IMG/VR virus record: IMGVR_UViG_3300042319_002693
Location: 1-25,949 of that record
DNA: 25,949 bases
Reading direction: 5' to 3' (one strand)
Origin: a virus
Below the pieces are notes generated by a model, which saw nothing but the letters and a program-made list of their open reading frames with translations, ran no database searches and was not told the origin of the DNA. Below are positions 16,801-23,881 of this stretch, in pieces. How positions within the stretch are numbered: the stretch's first letter is position 1; every line of letters starts with the position of its first letter. The position numbers and the translations under genes are program-made.

Positions 16801-19800
16801 TTCTTCTTAATGCTGAGGCATTTGTTTCTCTTCCAAAAGCATCAGCCATTGCATTTGTAGTTTTTGCAGATCCATACATTGCTTCTGACAATGCTGCCCC
16901 AGATTTTCTTGCTTCTTCTAAACTTTTATTTAACTTATAAATTGCAAATCCTGCAAGTGCTAATGGTGCGGCAACTCCAACAAAGGCTGCTGTAGAGACT
17001 CCTATTGCAGCAGCAGCAGCTGCAGCAGCTTTAGGAAGCATTGGTCCAATAATAGATCCAGCAATTCCAGCCATTTCATTTCCACCAGTCAAAGCTTTTC
17101 CAGCAGAATATCCAGCCATGCCTCCAACCATTGTGCCAGCAAACCCTCCAACTCTAGAGGATGCTACTCTACCAACTCTGCTAGAGATAGTACCTTTTTG
17201 GAATTTTGCAATTTCAGCAGCAGATGCAAATTGTCCATTAGGTCTTCTAAATCTTCCATCTTCTCCTTGAACTAATCCACCTTGTTGATAACCTTGGACA
17301 TTTCCACCATTCATCATTTCAAGAATTCCTTGATTTTGACTAGCTGCTTTTTTATTTACAACAAATTCTCCAGGGGTTAGCATTGCTGGAACAGTGTCAG
17401 TATTTCCAGAACCTGGAACTGGTCCACCTGAATTAAGTTTTATTCTTTTCTTTGTGACAGCACTAAGAAGAAGGCTTAACATTTTTTTAGAATTTTCTGA
17501 AGATCCTAAAGATTTAAGAGTTTTTGGTAAAGAAATGTTTGTCCCCTTTATACCAACTATGCCCTTTGTACCATCATTAAAAGTTACAAGCCTTCCAGAA
17601 CTTCTTACATTTCCCTTATTTGCCCCCTTAGTGGCAATCACAGGCTCATGACTTATTATCTTTCCTTGTTTAACAAGTTCATCAAGGTTTAAAGATCCAC
17701 TTCTTAATGCAGACATTGAACTAGAGTTTATGGTGTTTCCATCAAAAATTTTAAATAACTCACTTATATTTTTTTGATCAATTCCTGAAGATTTTAAACC
17801 TTTAATAACTGCTCTAGGAATTAATCCAGAAGTTAGAGGACCTTTATTTCCATAAAGTATTCTATCAGATATGGTTGTAATTCCTCTACTATGCATTCTT
17901 TGTAGATAGTCTGAAACAGATGCATGAACACTTTGTGAAGCTTTTAATATTTGTCTTTCTGGAACTCCAGAATTTTTTAGCATAGCTTCGTAAGGATTTT
18001 TTCCACTCTTAAACAAATCATCCAACTCTTTTATAAAGTCTAAAGTTTTTACAGTAGGGTTTGCTGACTTAGTTAATGCTGTATTGGTCCTACTACTTAT
18101 CTCAAAACCTAAATTTCCAACAGCTTTCCAATTATTCCAATTATTTAATCTTCCAGCTTCCAAGTCTGCAAGTTTATTAATTTCAGAACTACTTGGATTT
18201 TTTGGAAAATTACTTTTATACTGTTGGTATATTTCTTCAAAGAAATCATTTCTAATTTTTGGATTATCATTTGAAACAATATTTTTTTGCATGTGTGCAA
18301 ATGTCATTCCTGTTTGCTGCTTTGGAGAAGATCTTCTTATTGAAGATACTTTATCTCTTCCAGTAGCACCAAAGCCTATGTTTCTTACAGCGTCTTCCTC
18401 ATTTAAAACATTACCACCTTGACTAAATTTTTGAACTCCACCATCATTTATTGCCTTAAGTAGTCCAAGATTATTTTTAGTTGCTTCTTTATTAACAACA
18501 AACTCACCAGGAGTTAGCATTGCTGGAACAGTATCTGTGTTTCCTACACCAGGAACTCCACCACCAGCATTTCTTCTTATTCCTCTTATTCTAACGTTAG
18601 CACCCTTTGCAGCATTTGTTCCAGCAGCACTAGCAACTCCAAATGATGGAAGTGCTCCTGCAGCACCCTGCGTTGCAATCATTGAACTATATGCCTTTGT
18701 CAAGTTAGCAATTGCTGCTGCTGCTGCATTTGCTGTTCCAACCTGTTGTATAAGAGTTGTATTTAAAACTTGACTTGCCCCAGAAAGTTGTTGGGCAGCC
18801 ATAGCTGCATCCATTTCAGCAAGGCTTAAATATTTAGAACTTTGAGTTAGTGCTCTAAAAGCTCCAATTGGACCACCTGTAATAAAACCCTTTGAAAACA
18901 GTGCCATTCCTTGTGTCATTTTTGCAAGAGTTCCAACAAGGTTTAAGAATAAACCAGCAAGCATTGTTACTGCTGGAACTACAACACCAACAATAACTGC
19001 AGCAATAGCAGCAAATTTCTTTTGACCATCTGAAAGGCTATTAAATCCTTCAACAATTTTTGTAATAAAATTAACAACTGGGATTGCAAGTTGAACAAAT
19101 AGTTGACCAATAGGAGCAATTGCTAGTTTAAATCTTTCTACTGCCCCTGTTAATTGCACACCAAAAGATTCTTCAATTGTTTTTAATTCTTTATCTGCAG
19201 TTGCACCAAGTTGTTCAGTGCTATACCCCATTGTTGCAATTACTTGTTGAGCTTGAGACCCTTCTCTAGAAATATTTTCAAACAATGCTCCAAGTTTTGC
19301 ATATTGGAATTTTCCAAATACCTGCTCAAGAGCCTGTTGTCTTGAAAACTGATCAAGGGATGCTAAGGCTTGTGCAAAAGATTGAACAGTACCCATCAAA
19401 TCTCCACGATTTGCTTGAATAATTGTTTCAAGATTTATACCCATACCATTCAACATTTCAGTTGCCTGTTTTGTTGGGTTAATTAACGAAGCAAGACCAG
19501 ACTTTAATGCGTTAGCACCTTCTGCTGCATCCACTCCACCTTCTTGCATTGCTGCAAGGAAAACTGTAAGATCTTTCACATCTCCACCAAGACCTTGAAT
19601 AACTGGTGCAACACGAGGAATTGCAGCAGCAATATCTTGCAAGGAAACAACAGTTTGGTTTTCAACCATATTTAAAAAGTTAATGGTGTCTGCAAGATCT
19701 TGTCCAGATAATCTAAATGCAGATTGCAAAGATATAGTTGTTTCAAGTGCTGCATTCTGATCCATTTGACCAAGTGTTGCAAGTCTTGTTGCTTGGGAAA

Positions 19801-20611
19801 CTGCATCAGTAAGGTCTGCATTTTGCCTACCAGCAGCGGCAGCTTGAGCAGCAAGACCAATAGTATCTTTTACTGCAATACCATATTTTGTATATTCAGA
19901 TGCAAGACCTTTGACAGCTTCTAAATTTTTATTTAGTTCTGCTGGAGTTGTAAAAATATCTCCATATACCTTTTTAAAAGCTACCGCTTGTTTTTCAAGT
20001 TCCATAAAAGCTTTTCCAGCAGTTGCTCCAAATATTGTAAGTGGAACTGTAAATCCAACCATAAGCTGACGACCAGCCCACTGAACATTTTTACCAAAGT
20101 TAATCAGCTGTGTTGTTCCTTGCTTAAACATGTTAGAAAGAAGTTGAGTTCTTTGTGCAGCTACTGCTGCTTCTGAAGAAAATGCAGCAAGTGGTCTAAC
20201 TGCTAATGCATTTTGAAATCCGTTTGCAGCACCAGATGTGGCTATGAATTGTGTTTGAAGTCTTTTTGCACGTTCTGCAGCGAGTGCCATAGTTTCTGCT
20301 GCCATAGCACTATCTTTATTAAATTTTGCACTAAAAAATTGCCCAAGAGATGTTTTACCCTTGGACAAGTTTTTATCTAAAGTTGCGGCAGCTGTTGAAA
20401 GTCTTACTGTTTCTGCTGTAAATAATCCAGTTTTATTAATTGCACCTTGCAATTCTCTAGAATATTCAGTTGCAAAAGTTCCCTGTGCCTTATTACTCTT
20501 GTTAAGAGCTAAATTAAAAGCATTAATCTGGGTTTGCAAAGCTTGAAGTTGAGACGCAGCACTACCTGTATTAATCTCAATATCAATAATGCCTTTTGCT
20601 ACTTCAGCCAT
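13865..20611 (-). CDS. Tail tape measure protein (2248 residues)
   Basis: This protein sets tail length during assembly and is expelled on DNA ejection. Residues about 200-440 match the TP901-1-type tape-measure core (FMELEKQAVAFKKVYGDIF; TRLATLGQMDQNAALETTIS; FLAAMQEGGVDAAEGANALK). Hydrophobic segments lie near 533-562 and 1190-1224 and could cross the host membrane. Three copies of a module with core VPAMLTPGEFVV occur near residues 685-710, 1064-1087 and 2117-2140. A Gly-Thr-Thr tract near 1737-1754 comes from a 9-bp repeat. Residues about 1760-2080 are Lys/Glu/Ala-rich, long coiled coil. Residues about 720-1060 hold an unrecognised domain. The ATG overlaps the chaperone stop (TAATG) with GAGGTGG upstream. 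Size implies a long tail, a few hundred nanometres at most if mainly helical. Confidence 0.95.
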   Translation of the reverse strand: MAEVAKGIIDIEINTGSAASQLQALQTQINAFNLALNKSNKAQGTFATEYSRELQGAINKTGLFTAETVRLSTAAATLDKNLSKGKTSLGQFFSAKFNKDSAMAAETMALAAERAKRLQTQFIATSGAANGFQNALAVRPLAAFSSEAAVAAQRTQLLSNMFKQGTTQLINFGKNVQWAGRQLMVGFTVPLTIFGATAGKAFMELEKQAVAFKKVYGDIFTTPAELNKNLEAVKGLASEYTKYGIAVKDTIGLAAQAAAAGRQNADLTDAVSQATRLATLGQMDQNAALETTISLQSAFRLSGQDLADTINFLNMVENQTVVSLQDIAAAIPRVAPVIQGLGGDVKDLTVFLAAMQEGGVDAAEGANALKSGLASLINPTKQATEMLNGMGINLETIIQANRGDLMGTVQSFAQALASLDQFSRQQALEQVFGKFQYAKLGALFENISREGSQAQQVIATMGYSTEQLGATADKELKTIEESFGVQLTGAVERFKLAIAPIGQLFVQLAIPVVNFITKIVEGFNSLSDGQKKFAAIAAVIVGVVVPAVTMLAGLFLNLVGTLAKMTQGMALFSKGFITGGPIGAFRALTQSSKYLSLAEMDAAMAAQQLSGASQVLNTTLIQQVGTANAAAAAIANLTKAYSSMIATQGAAGALPSFGVASAAGTNAAKGANVRIRGIRRNAGGGVPGVGNTDTVPAMLTPGEFVVNKEATKNNLGLLKAINDGGVQKFSQGGNVLNEEDAVRNIGFGATGRDKVSSIRRSSPKQQTGMTFAHMQKNIVSNDNPKIRNDFFEEIYQQYKSNFPKNPSSSEINKLADLEAGRLNNWNNWKAVGNLGFEISSRTNTALTKSANPTVKTLDFIKELDDLFKSGKNPYEAMLKNSGVPERQILKASQSVHASVSDYLQRMHSRGITTISDRILYGNKGPLTSGLIPRAVIKGLKSSGIDQKNISELFKIFDGNTINSSSMSALRSGSLNLDELVKQGKIISHEPVIATKGANKGNVRSSGRLVTFNDGTKGIVGIKGTNISLPKTLKSLGSSENSKKMLSLLLSAVTKKRIKLNSGGPVPGSGNTDTVPAMLTPGEFVVNKKAASQNQGILEMMNGGNVQGYQQGGLVQGEDGRFRRPNGQFASAAEIAKFQKGTISSRVGRVASSRVGGFAGTMVGGMAGYSAGKALTGGNEMAGIAGSIIGPMLPKAAAAAAAAIGVSTAAFVGVAAPLALAGFAIYKLNKSLEEARKSGAALSEAMYGSAKTTNAMADAFGRETNASALRRKAVEKAGGQEITQESVAASSEFMKTDAAAEIIKDLELVKKSGEDVSVALRNQLASSIIAGAITPEEAKAISIDIGKALNDENLSVEVSGQLSSLLGPNGEKIVNNIVEITAEISPKINSQKIQKDAEKAYSNLNVAEKFGEIFTGGKESFIEQFAIDKISEENASSLTKEAESRALLNLAYQEGTIKLKEYLEQETKLGSNAKQGSSFVDNANAKALGFDSTAAMQLKLQEQLSNLNVDTTGMSTLEASQAQALGEARAREDSKGKAVYKAIVTEGKEALKQAFISDDMDATMAESIVSEIEKGIALVDPQIFDKLLSNQISLDQLPLLEKMIKKGIPTKEIDSLFSNLRVLESVPNIDLIIDIKNPDPVRIQDLVNEYLRFESLSDSEKSLEVKSNVTADYLKEFKLSYEAILALPDNEIVNVIKTVDILVEIRAKTEIKGGPGAKNDFERTGENAREFLAQFSSIGTTGTTGTTGTTGTGGTKEAKQTLQEYVAEFKAATREKQKYLAVTLKYLGTAKMEAVALIDQKRLLEANAMIESKNSKIRKEGKKILADLIKLAEKQMSVARATAFLSMSAGERELQRLDLQEKALDKKANKEQKLLRSKQREVELNNRALDEISEKEDAINKEYDKRAEALDKVSQANDRLAEQESSRISLASALASGDIAAAATISGEIQQQEAQYRIEDARAALEEQRQKDLESITVLVNGQLLTREQIQGRNKKLSDEIEVIEDSLYKIETARLGLAEKRARQEEKLLLIQQKQLITDLKKLEAQGKLTKAQEKILATLIKDFNAGAKSYNADSPGTAGDFAMQNYGGPVSKMAFGGVAYKGSTENPPALRMNYGSTVPGVGMIDKVPALLTPGEFVVRKPVAKQYGGFLEKLNGQVFPEIGGNSQVPTNNFLEGIGSPRYSIPENSAPDVPVSNLNNVSNSSPMYNSTYNVNVNVSGTNASPDEIANVVMAKISSQNRGNLRSSRY
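14191..14261 (-). repeat. PGEFVV module, copy 3 of the tape measure
   Basis: This encodes VPGVGMIDKVPALLTPGEFV, the most diverged of three copies (Met-Ile-Asp-Lys in place of Asn-Thr-Asp-Thr). It is followed by Arg-Lys-Pro and a Gly-Gly-Phe-Leu motif near the C-terminus of the protein. Confidence 0.8.
15351..15404 (-). repeat. 9-bp tandem repeat, six units, inside the tape measure gene
   Basis: On the plus strand the unit is GTTCCAGTG, and the six units differ at only one to three positions each. It encodes alternating Gly-Thr-Thr on the minus strand (residues about 1737-1754), forming a flexible linker between two parts of the tape measure. Because the unit is 9 bp, gain or loss of units keeps the frame, so this is a natural site for length variation. 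Confidence 0.85.
17351..17420 (-). repeat. PGEFVV module, copy 2 of the tape measure
   Basis: This encodes VPGSGNTDTVPAMLTPGEFV. Nucleotide identity with copy 1 (18491-18560) is high, suggesting duplication or conversion between copies. It precedes the GGNVQGYQQGG tail of the module. Confidence 0.85.
18491..18560 (-). repeat. PGEFVV module, copy 1 of the tape measure
   Basis: This encodes VPGVGNTDTVPAMLTPGEFV, followed by a Gly-Gly-rich tail (GGVQKFSQGG). It marks the N-terminal edge of the unrecognised domain at residues about 720-1060. Confidence 0.85.
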
Positions 20612-20976
20612 TATTTACTTACCACCTCGTAATCCAAGCCATTTCCAATACCAAAGCCAGCACGTTGTGCAGCTTTGCCTTGAAGAGCAAGGATGTCGTT
20701 AGGATTAGATGTAGCACCTTTGCTATAAGCTCTAGCCTTTATCTCTTCCCACTTATTTTCGGACGAAGAAGAATCTATATTAACACCTTGTAATGCTGCT
20801 AAAAACTTTTTATTTTCATAGTCTTGATCGTTTTTAGCTTCTAGTATTGCTACTAGTTCAGGCATTGATATACTTTCTTCCATTTCAGAATAATTCTTCC
20901 AGAACCCCAAAAGAAATACTCTTGATTCTAACTCAGCAAGATCTAGTTCGTCCCAACTAGAGCCGCTGCCAGTGCG
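20611..20976 (-). CDS. Tail assembly chaperone, downstream frame made by -1 frameshift (GT fusion)
   Basis: This frame has no good start of its own: the first candidate is a TTG near 20910, and no Shine-Dalgarno supports it. Read in the -1 frame from the CCCAAAC at 20976-20982, it continues the upstream chaperone through RTGSGSSWDELDLAELESRV to a TAA at 20611-20613, adding 121 residues. The frame is blocked just before the slippery site by a TGA, so the slip must occur at or after that point. The fused product is 222 residues. In siphoviruses the short G and long GT proteins coat the tape measure and guide tail-tube assembly. The gene overlaps the tape measure start by 1 nt. Confidence 0.88.
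   Translation of the reverse strand, partial: RTGSGSSWDELDLAELESRVFLLGFWKNYSEMEESISMPELVAILEAKNDQDYENKKFLAALQGVNIDSSSSENKWEEIKARAYSKGATSNPNDILALQGKAAQRAGFGIGNGLDYEVVSK
20942..20961 (-). promoter_or_regulatory. RNA hairpin downstream of the frameshift site
   Basis: A perfect 7-bp inverted repeat (TCTAGTT/AACTAGA) with a 6-nt GGGACG loop follows the slippery heptamer after a 14-nt spacer. The TAG stop of the upstream frame lies inside the 3' arm. It may stimulate slippage, though the spacer is longer than the usual 5-9 nt. Confidence 0.45.
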
Positions 20977-21278
20977 TTTGGGTCATTCAACTTAATCCCT
21001 GCAGCCACTTCAATCACCTTGTACACAGTTGGGAGATCCATGATTTCCTCTAACTGCTCCTTAGTTGCTAATTCTGAGTTATACTGCTTCATTGCAATAG
21101 TTGCACAGCTTAGCAAAAGATCCATTGACTTGATGTTATCATCTGCAATTTTTGGATCAGATATTTTTTGAAACTCTTTCATAAAGTCTCTAAGTAAAGA
21201 GATCTTTAGTGGTTTCATAGAAATAGTAGAGCCATCTAATAGCTCTACTTCTACAACTTCATATACACTAGTTGCCAT
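20943..21278 (-). CDS. Tail assembly chaperone, upstream frame (G)
   Basis: The 111-residue protein (MATSVYEVVEVELLDGSTIS) has the composition and place of the lambda G-type chaperone: beta-like start, helical acidic middle (DFMKEFQKISDPKIADDN), and a position between major tail protein and tape measure. Translation ends at a TAG in the 0 frame, or continues by -1 slippage at CCCAAAC (20976-20982) into the 121-codon extension. The start has a near-ideal AGGAGG 6 nt upstream and follows a strong promoter candidate. High expression of this gene relative to the fusion would be expected. Confidence 0.88.
   Translation of the reverse strand: MATSVYEVVEVELLDGSTISMKPLKISLLRDFMKEFQKISDPKIADDNIKSMDLLLSCATIAMKQYNSELATKEQLEEIMDLPTVYKVIEVAAGIKLNDPNALAAALVGTN
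20976..20982 (-). promoter_or_regulatory. -1 programmed frameshift slippery heptamer CCCAAAC
   Basis: In the zero frame the codons are GAC CCA AAC, so the site is C-CCA-AAC, the exact X-XXY-YYZ pattern. After slipping, the ribosome reads CGC ACT GGC AGC in the -1 frame. The -1 frame has a TGA directly upstream and stays open for 121 codons after the site. Confidence 0.85.
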
Positions 21279-21292
21279 TTATTCCTCCTGTA

Positions 21293-21302
21293 GAATATAT
21301 TC
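21293..21302. promoter_or_regulatory. Perfect 10-bp palindrome at the predicted transcription start
   Basis: GAATATATTC reads the same on both strands and spans the predicted +1 (about 21297) of the promoter for the chaperone and tape-measure genes. It could be a repressor operator. AT-rich palindromes of this length are also expected by chance. Confidence 0.25.
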
Positions 21303-21303
21303 A

Positions 21304-21312
21304 ATTATAGCA
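21304..21312 (-). promoter_or_regulatory. Extended -10 promoter for tail chaperone and tape-measure operon
   Basis: The minus strand reads TGCTATAAT, a perfect TGNTATAAT. It lies 26 nt after the major tail protein terminator and about 19 nt of leader before the AUG of the chaperone gene, whose AGGAGG is included. No good -35 was seen at 16-18 nt, which an extended -10 can compensate. Confidence 0.6.
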
Positions 21313-21335
21313 TAAAAGGCTTCTATAAAAGAAAT

Positions 21336-21365
21336 TACCCACCCCCAAATTAATGAGAGTGGGTA
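21336..21365 (-). terminator. Rho-independent terminator after the major tail protein gene
   Basis: A 7-bp perfect stem TACCCAC/GTGGGTA is extended by four inner pairs, including G-U (TCTC/GGGG), around the loop ATTAATTT. A T-rich run (ATTTCTTTTATAG) follows on the minus strand. It lies 25 nt downstream of the stop codon. The region on the other side is also T-rich, so it could work in both directions, but no plus-strand genes are seen. Confidence 0.8.
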
Positions 21366-21390
21366 GCTTCTATTATTTAATTATATTGGG

Positions 21391-22062
21391 TTATGCACCC
21401 TTTACACGGTCAACAATCTTTCCGTATGATCCGTTAGATGCTGGAAGCAAACGGAATGATACTTCGTACATAGAAGGAGTATCACGCTTTGCTGACACAG
21501 TTACACTGTCAATAGACAGAGCACGATGAGCAATATAGACACGCTCTACTGTATCTGCACCAGTTGCATTAGGATCACCAGAACCTGGACCAACAGCGAT
21601 AAGTGCACGTTCCAAAGGAACCTCACCTAGATCACCTGCTGATAGATTTAGAGTTAACTCATCTGGATCAGAATCATCATAGTTAGAATCTGAAGTTGCA
21701 ATTGCAACAACAAGGTTCTCCAGAGTAGCCTCAGCAAATGCTGTTACCATGTTTACCTGCATACCTTGCTTGTAAAGTTTAGCAACGTCAAGAAGCTGAT
21801 CAACCTGTACTTCACCAAAGTCTGGCTGGAATTGTACTTCCAGACCGTTCATAGTGTAGCCAACGTTTCTCCAGTTTGCTGAAGCTGATTCTAGAGTGTC
21901 TGCAAATGCAGTTCCAGGAACGAATGCTGGAACACCTGCAGAAGCACCTCCAGTAAACACATAGTCATCAATTCCTGAGTTATATTCTAGTGCGCCAGAG
22001 TTCGAAACGAAGAGCTGGGCTGCACCAACGATAATTTGATTAGAATTTCCACGAGTAGCCAT
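21391..22062 (-). CDS. Major tail (tube) protein
   Basis: The 223-residue protein is the likely subunit of the tail tube. It is beta-rich, begins MATRGNSNQIIVGAAQLFVS, and has a section (NVGYTMNGLEVQFQPDFGEV, about residues 66-85) characteristic of tube proteins that first describe a baseline profile and then a long loop. It lies between the tail terminator/neck genes and the chaperone pair, the standard position. The gene is bounded by its own terminator and by the longest leader of this region, which suggests high and separate expression. A GAGGTG ribosome site lies about 10 nt before the ATG. G+C seems higher than in the neighbouring genes, as is also the case for the capsid gene, fitting selection for strongly expressed codons. 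Confidence 0.88.
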   Translation of the reverse strand: MATRGNSNQIIVGAAQLFVSNSGALEYNSGIDDYVFTGGASAGVPAFVPGTAFADTLESASANWRNVGYTMNGLEVQFQPDFGEVQVDQLLDVAKLYKQGMQVNMVTAFAEATLENLVVAIATSDSNYDDSDPDELTLNLSAGDLGEVPLERALIAVGPGSGDPNATGADTVERVYIAHRALSIDSVTVSAKRDTPSMYEVSFRLLPASNGSYGKIVDRVKGA

Positions 22063-22122
22063 ATTTTTTTACACCTCACTTTTAGTCTTAAAATTTGTAG
22101 GGTATTGGCGTTTCCTAGTTTA

Positions 22123-22128
22123 AGTATA
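22123..22128 (-). promoter_or_regulatory. Weak candidate -10 for the major tail protein gene
   Basis: TATACT on the minus strand lies in the 79-base gap upstream of the gene, giving a leader of about 54 nt. No convincing -35 exists (TTAATG at 18 nt is 3 of 6). The rest of this gap shows only the ribosome site. Confidence 0.22.
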
Positions 22129-22141
22129 CATCTAGTTTTTA

Positions 22142-22732
22142 TCATTCATTAAATTGCTTAGAATGATAGTCATATTTAATAATAAGATCTCTTGTAGGGT
22201 TATATTCCATAAAATCAGAGACATCTTGTTGAGTATCTGTAAATCCAGACTGATATACATTTACACAATGGAAATAGTACTTGTTTAGTTCTGGGTAAGA
22301 AGTGTCATTATAATCTGGAAGATTTTTGGTAAATTCATTGATATCCCTTGCTGCATCATCTTCCCTGTCTAAAATGCTTTGAATAAGGCTTGTAAGGTTT
22401 ATAGTAGTTGCGTATCTATCTTGCTGGTTCCTATTAATGTCGTATAAAGAGCCTCCAACGATAGTGTACCTCATTTGATCAGTTTTTACTGGGTAGAAGT
22501 ACTTATATCCTCCAGAGCCTCCACGGACTCTACTAAACTTATCAAACATAACATATGGAAGATCATTTTCAATTACTGCAGTTGGAAGATTGTTTGCTGG
22601 AGAAGGGAAGAAAGGAACAATGTCTGGACCTCCAGAAGTTGGACCATAAAGATTGTAAAATGCTGGGGCATGAGTTTTAAACTGTTCCCAAACATAAAGA
22701 TTAATGATATTCTCTGGTCTATAAACCACCAT
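22142..22732 (-). CDS. Tail terminator/completion protein (putative)
   Basis: The start is the ATG at 22732, chosen because AGGAGG lies 5 nt upstream; an in-frame ATG at 22750 has no such site. The 196-residue protein reads VVYRPENIINLYVWEQFKTH at its N-terminus. It has a mixed alpha/beta pattern (VENDLPYVMF-like strand, then MRYTIVGGSLYDINR) that fits proteins closing the tail tube at the head-proximal end. It is the last gene before the major tail protein, the usual place for a terminator. It overlaps the preceding gene by 14 nt. The name is from position and overall pattern, not from a motif. Confidence 0.6.
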   Translation of the reverse strand: MVVYRPENIINLYVWEQFKTHAPAFYNLYGPTSGGPDIVPFFPSPANNLPTAVIENDLPYVMFDKFSRVRGGSGGYKYFYPVKTDQMRYTIVGGSLYDINRNQQDRYATTINLTSLIQSILDREDDAARDINEFTKNLPDYNDTSYPELNKYYFHCVNVYQSGFTDTQQDVSDFMEYNPTRDLIIKYDYHSKQFNE

Positions 22733-23411
22733 AACTACCTCCTGGAGCATTCATAATCCATGATAGTGCAGCCTTTTTACCTTTTGCTGAAGCTCCACCC
22801 TTTGTTGCAGAAGCAAAGTATGTTTCAAACACTCTTGGATTCTGAAAGTACTGATAGAATCTTATCGATCTTAAATGAACTTCTGTAAAGTATGATCCAT
22901 AAAATTCATTAAATGCTTTTAAGAAAGATCCCCTTGTTGCTTCTCCACCAGGATTTGCAATAACTATTGGACCACTTCTAAAAAATTCTTCTCCATCAGA
23001 TTCAAAGAATAATGCTTTTGCCTCTACTTGATTAATAGTAACAGTTCTTCCATCTTCCATTATTTCTGCCTTGTCATAAAATGGCTCTGTAGAAGTTGGA
23101 GAAGGTATTCTAGACTCTAAAAATTCAGCATCTATAACTGCAGATGTTTTGTTAACAGACATTGTTAAATCAAATAATCTTCCCATAGGATTTCCAACTT
23201 CTCCCCATTCATAAACGTGATGAAGCATTCCTGGATGAGATCTTGCAAGACCATCAAGGTAGTCGTAAAAAGCTTCAATGGATTCTTCTCCAAGTTTTTT
23301 GTTTAAAATATCTTGATTTTTTTTTAATTCTGCAGCAAAAGCCCCTGAATACTCAACAGAGTTTCTAAGCATTTTTACAACATTGTCGCCTTTAATTCTT
23401 GCCCTTATCAT
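22719..23411 (-). CDS. Neck / tail-completion protein (HK97 gp10-like position)
   Basis: Start at the ATG at 23411, which overlaps the preceding stop as ATGA. A GTG 15 nt upstream is possible, but coupling favours the ATG. The 230-residue protein starts MIRARIKGDNVVKMLRNSVE, a beta strand and then helix as in HK97 gp10-type neck proteins. It has a conserved-looking HHVYEWGEVGNPMGRLFDL segment near residues 63-81, and a Gly/Ala/Lys-rich C-terminus. It probably joins the connector to the tail. No enzymatic motif is seen. Confidence 0.6.
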   Translation of the reverse strand: MIRARIKGDNVVKMLRNSVEYSGAFAAELKKNQDILNKKLGEESIEAFYDYLDGLARSHPGMLHHVYEWGEVGNPMGRLFDLTMSVNKTSAVIDAEFLESRIPSPTSTEPFYDKAEIMEDGRTVTINQVEAKALFFESDGEEFFRSGPIVIANPGGEATRGSFLKAFNEFYGSYFTEVHLRSIRFYQYFQNPRVFETYFASATKGGASAKGKKAALSWIMNAPGGSYGGL

Positions 23412-23881
23412 TCTGGTATATCCCACTTTTGATTTGCTGAACGATTTAAAAATACTCTATACATTCCAATATTATGAAACATATCAAAGGATGGAATGAT
23501 GGTCTTTACTTCATACTTTGTTTTAACAGTCTCAGCTTTTGTTTTAAGATTTTCTGTATTAATCCAAACTGGATCTCCATTTGGATCTCTCATATTTGTA
23601 ACTGCAGTTGCTGTTATTGGATAGTATTTTCCAGAGGTGCTCTTTCTTATGTCTTCATTTGTTCTAAAAAATAGTGAAGATTCATAATCTAAAAATTTAT
23701 CTTTTACTCTTAGTTCTGCAGTTAAGACTCCAGAGGTGGCGGTGATTGCTGAGCAATTAACAGTTCTATCAAACTGCCAAGTCCTTGTCATATTTCCATA
23801 TTCAGACTGGGTTTCTACAGCATAGTAAATATCAGCAGTCATTGGATAAAAAATATCATCAAAGGCTGAATTAAAAAGCAT
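23408..23881 (-). CDS. Head closure (stopper) protein (putative)
   Basis: The 157-residue, mostly beta protein (DIFYPMTADIYYAVETQSEY at 9-28; KYYPITATAVTNMRDPNGDP) fits head-closure proteins that plug the connector after packaging. It directly abuts the adaptor gene (stop TAA immediately followed by ATG, no spacer) and overlaps the next gene as ATGA. Order adaptor, closure, neck, tail terminator, tube is the classic siphovirus order. Confidence 0.58.
   Translation of the reverse strand: MLFNSAFDDIFYPMTADIYYAVETQSEYGNMTRTWQFDRTVNCSAITATSGVLTAELRVKDKFLDYESSLFFRTNEDIRKSTSGKYYPITATAVTNMRDPNGDPVWINTENLKTKAETVKTKYEVKTIIPSFDMFHNIGMYRVFLNRSANQKWDIPE

Noticed and set aside
20611-20910. Independent 99-residue gene starting at a TTG
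   Set aside because: No Shine-Dalgarno is present and the frame continues upstream to the slippery heptamer, so it is better read as the frameshifted part of the tail chaperone.
21331-21378. Bidirectional terminator implying convergent plus-strand genes
   Set aside because: Although both flanks are T-rich, no supported plus-strand gene exists in the window.
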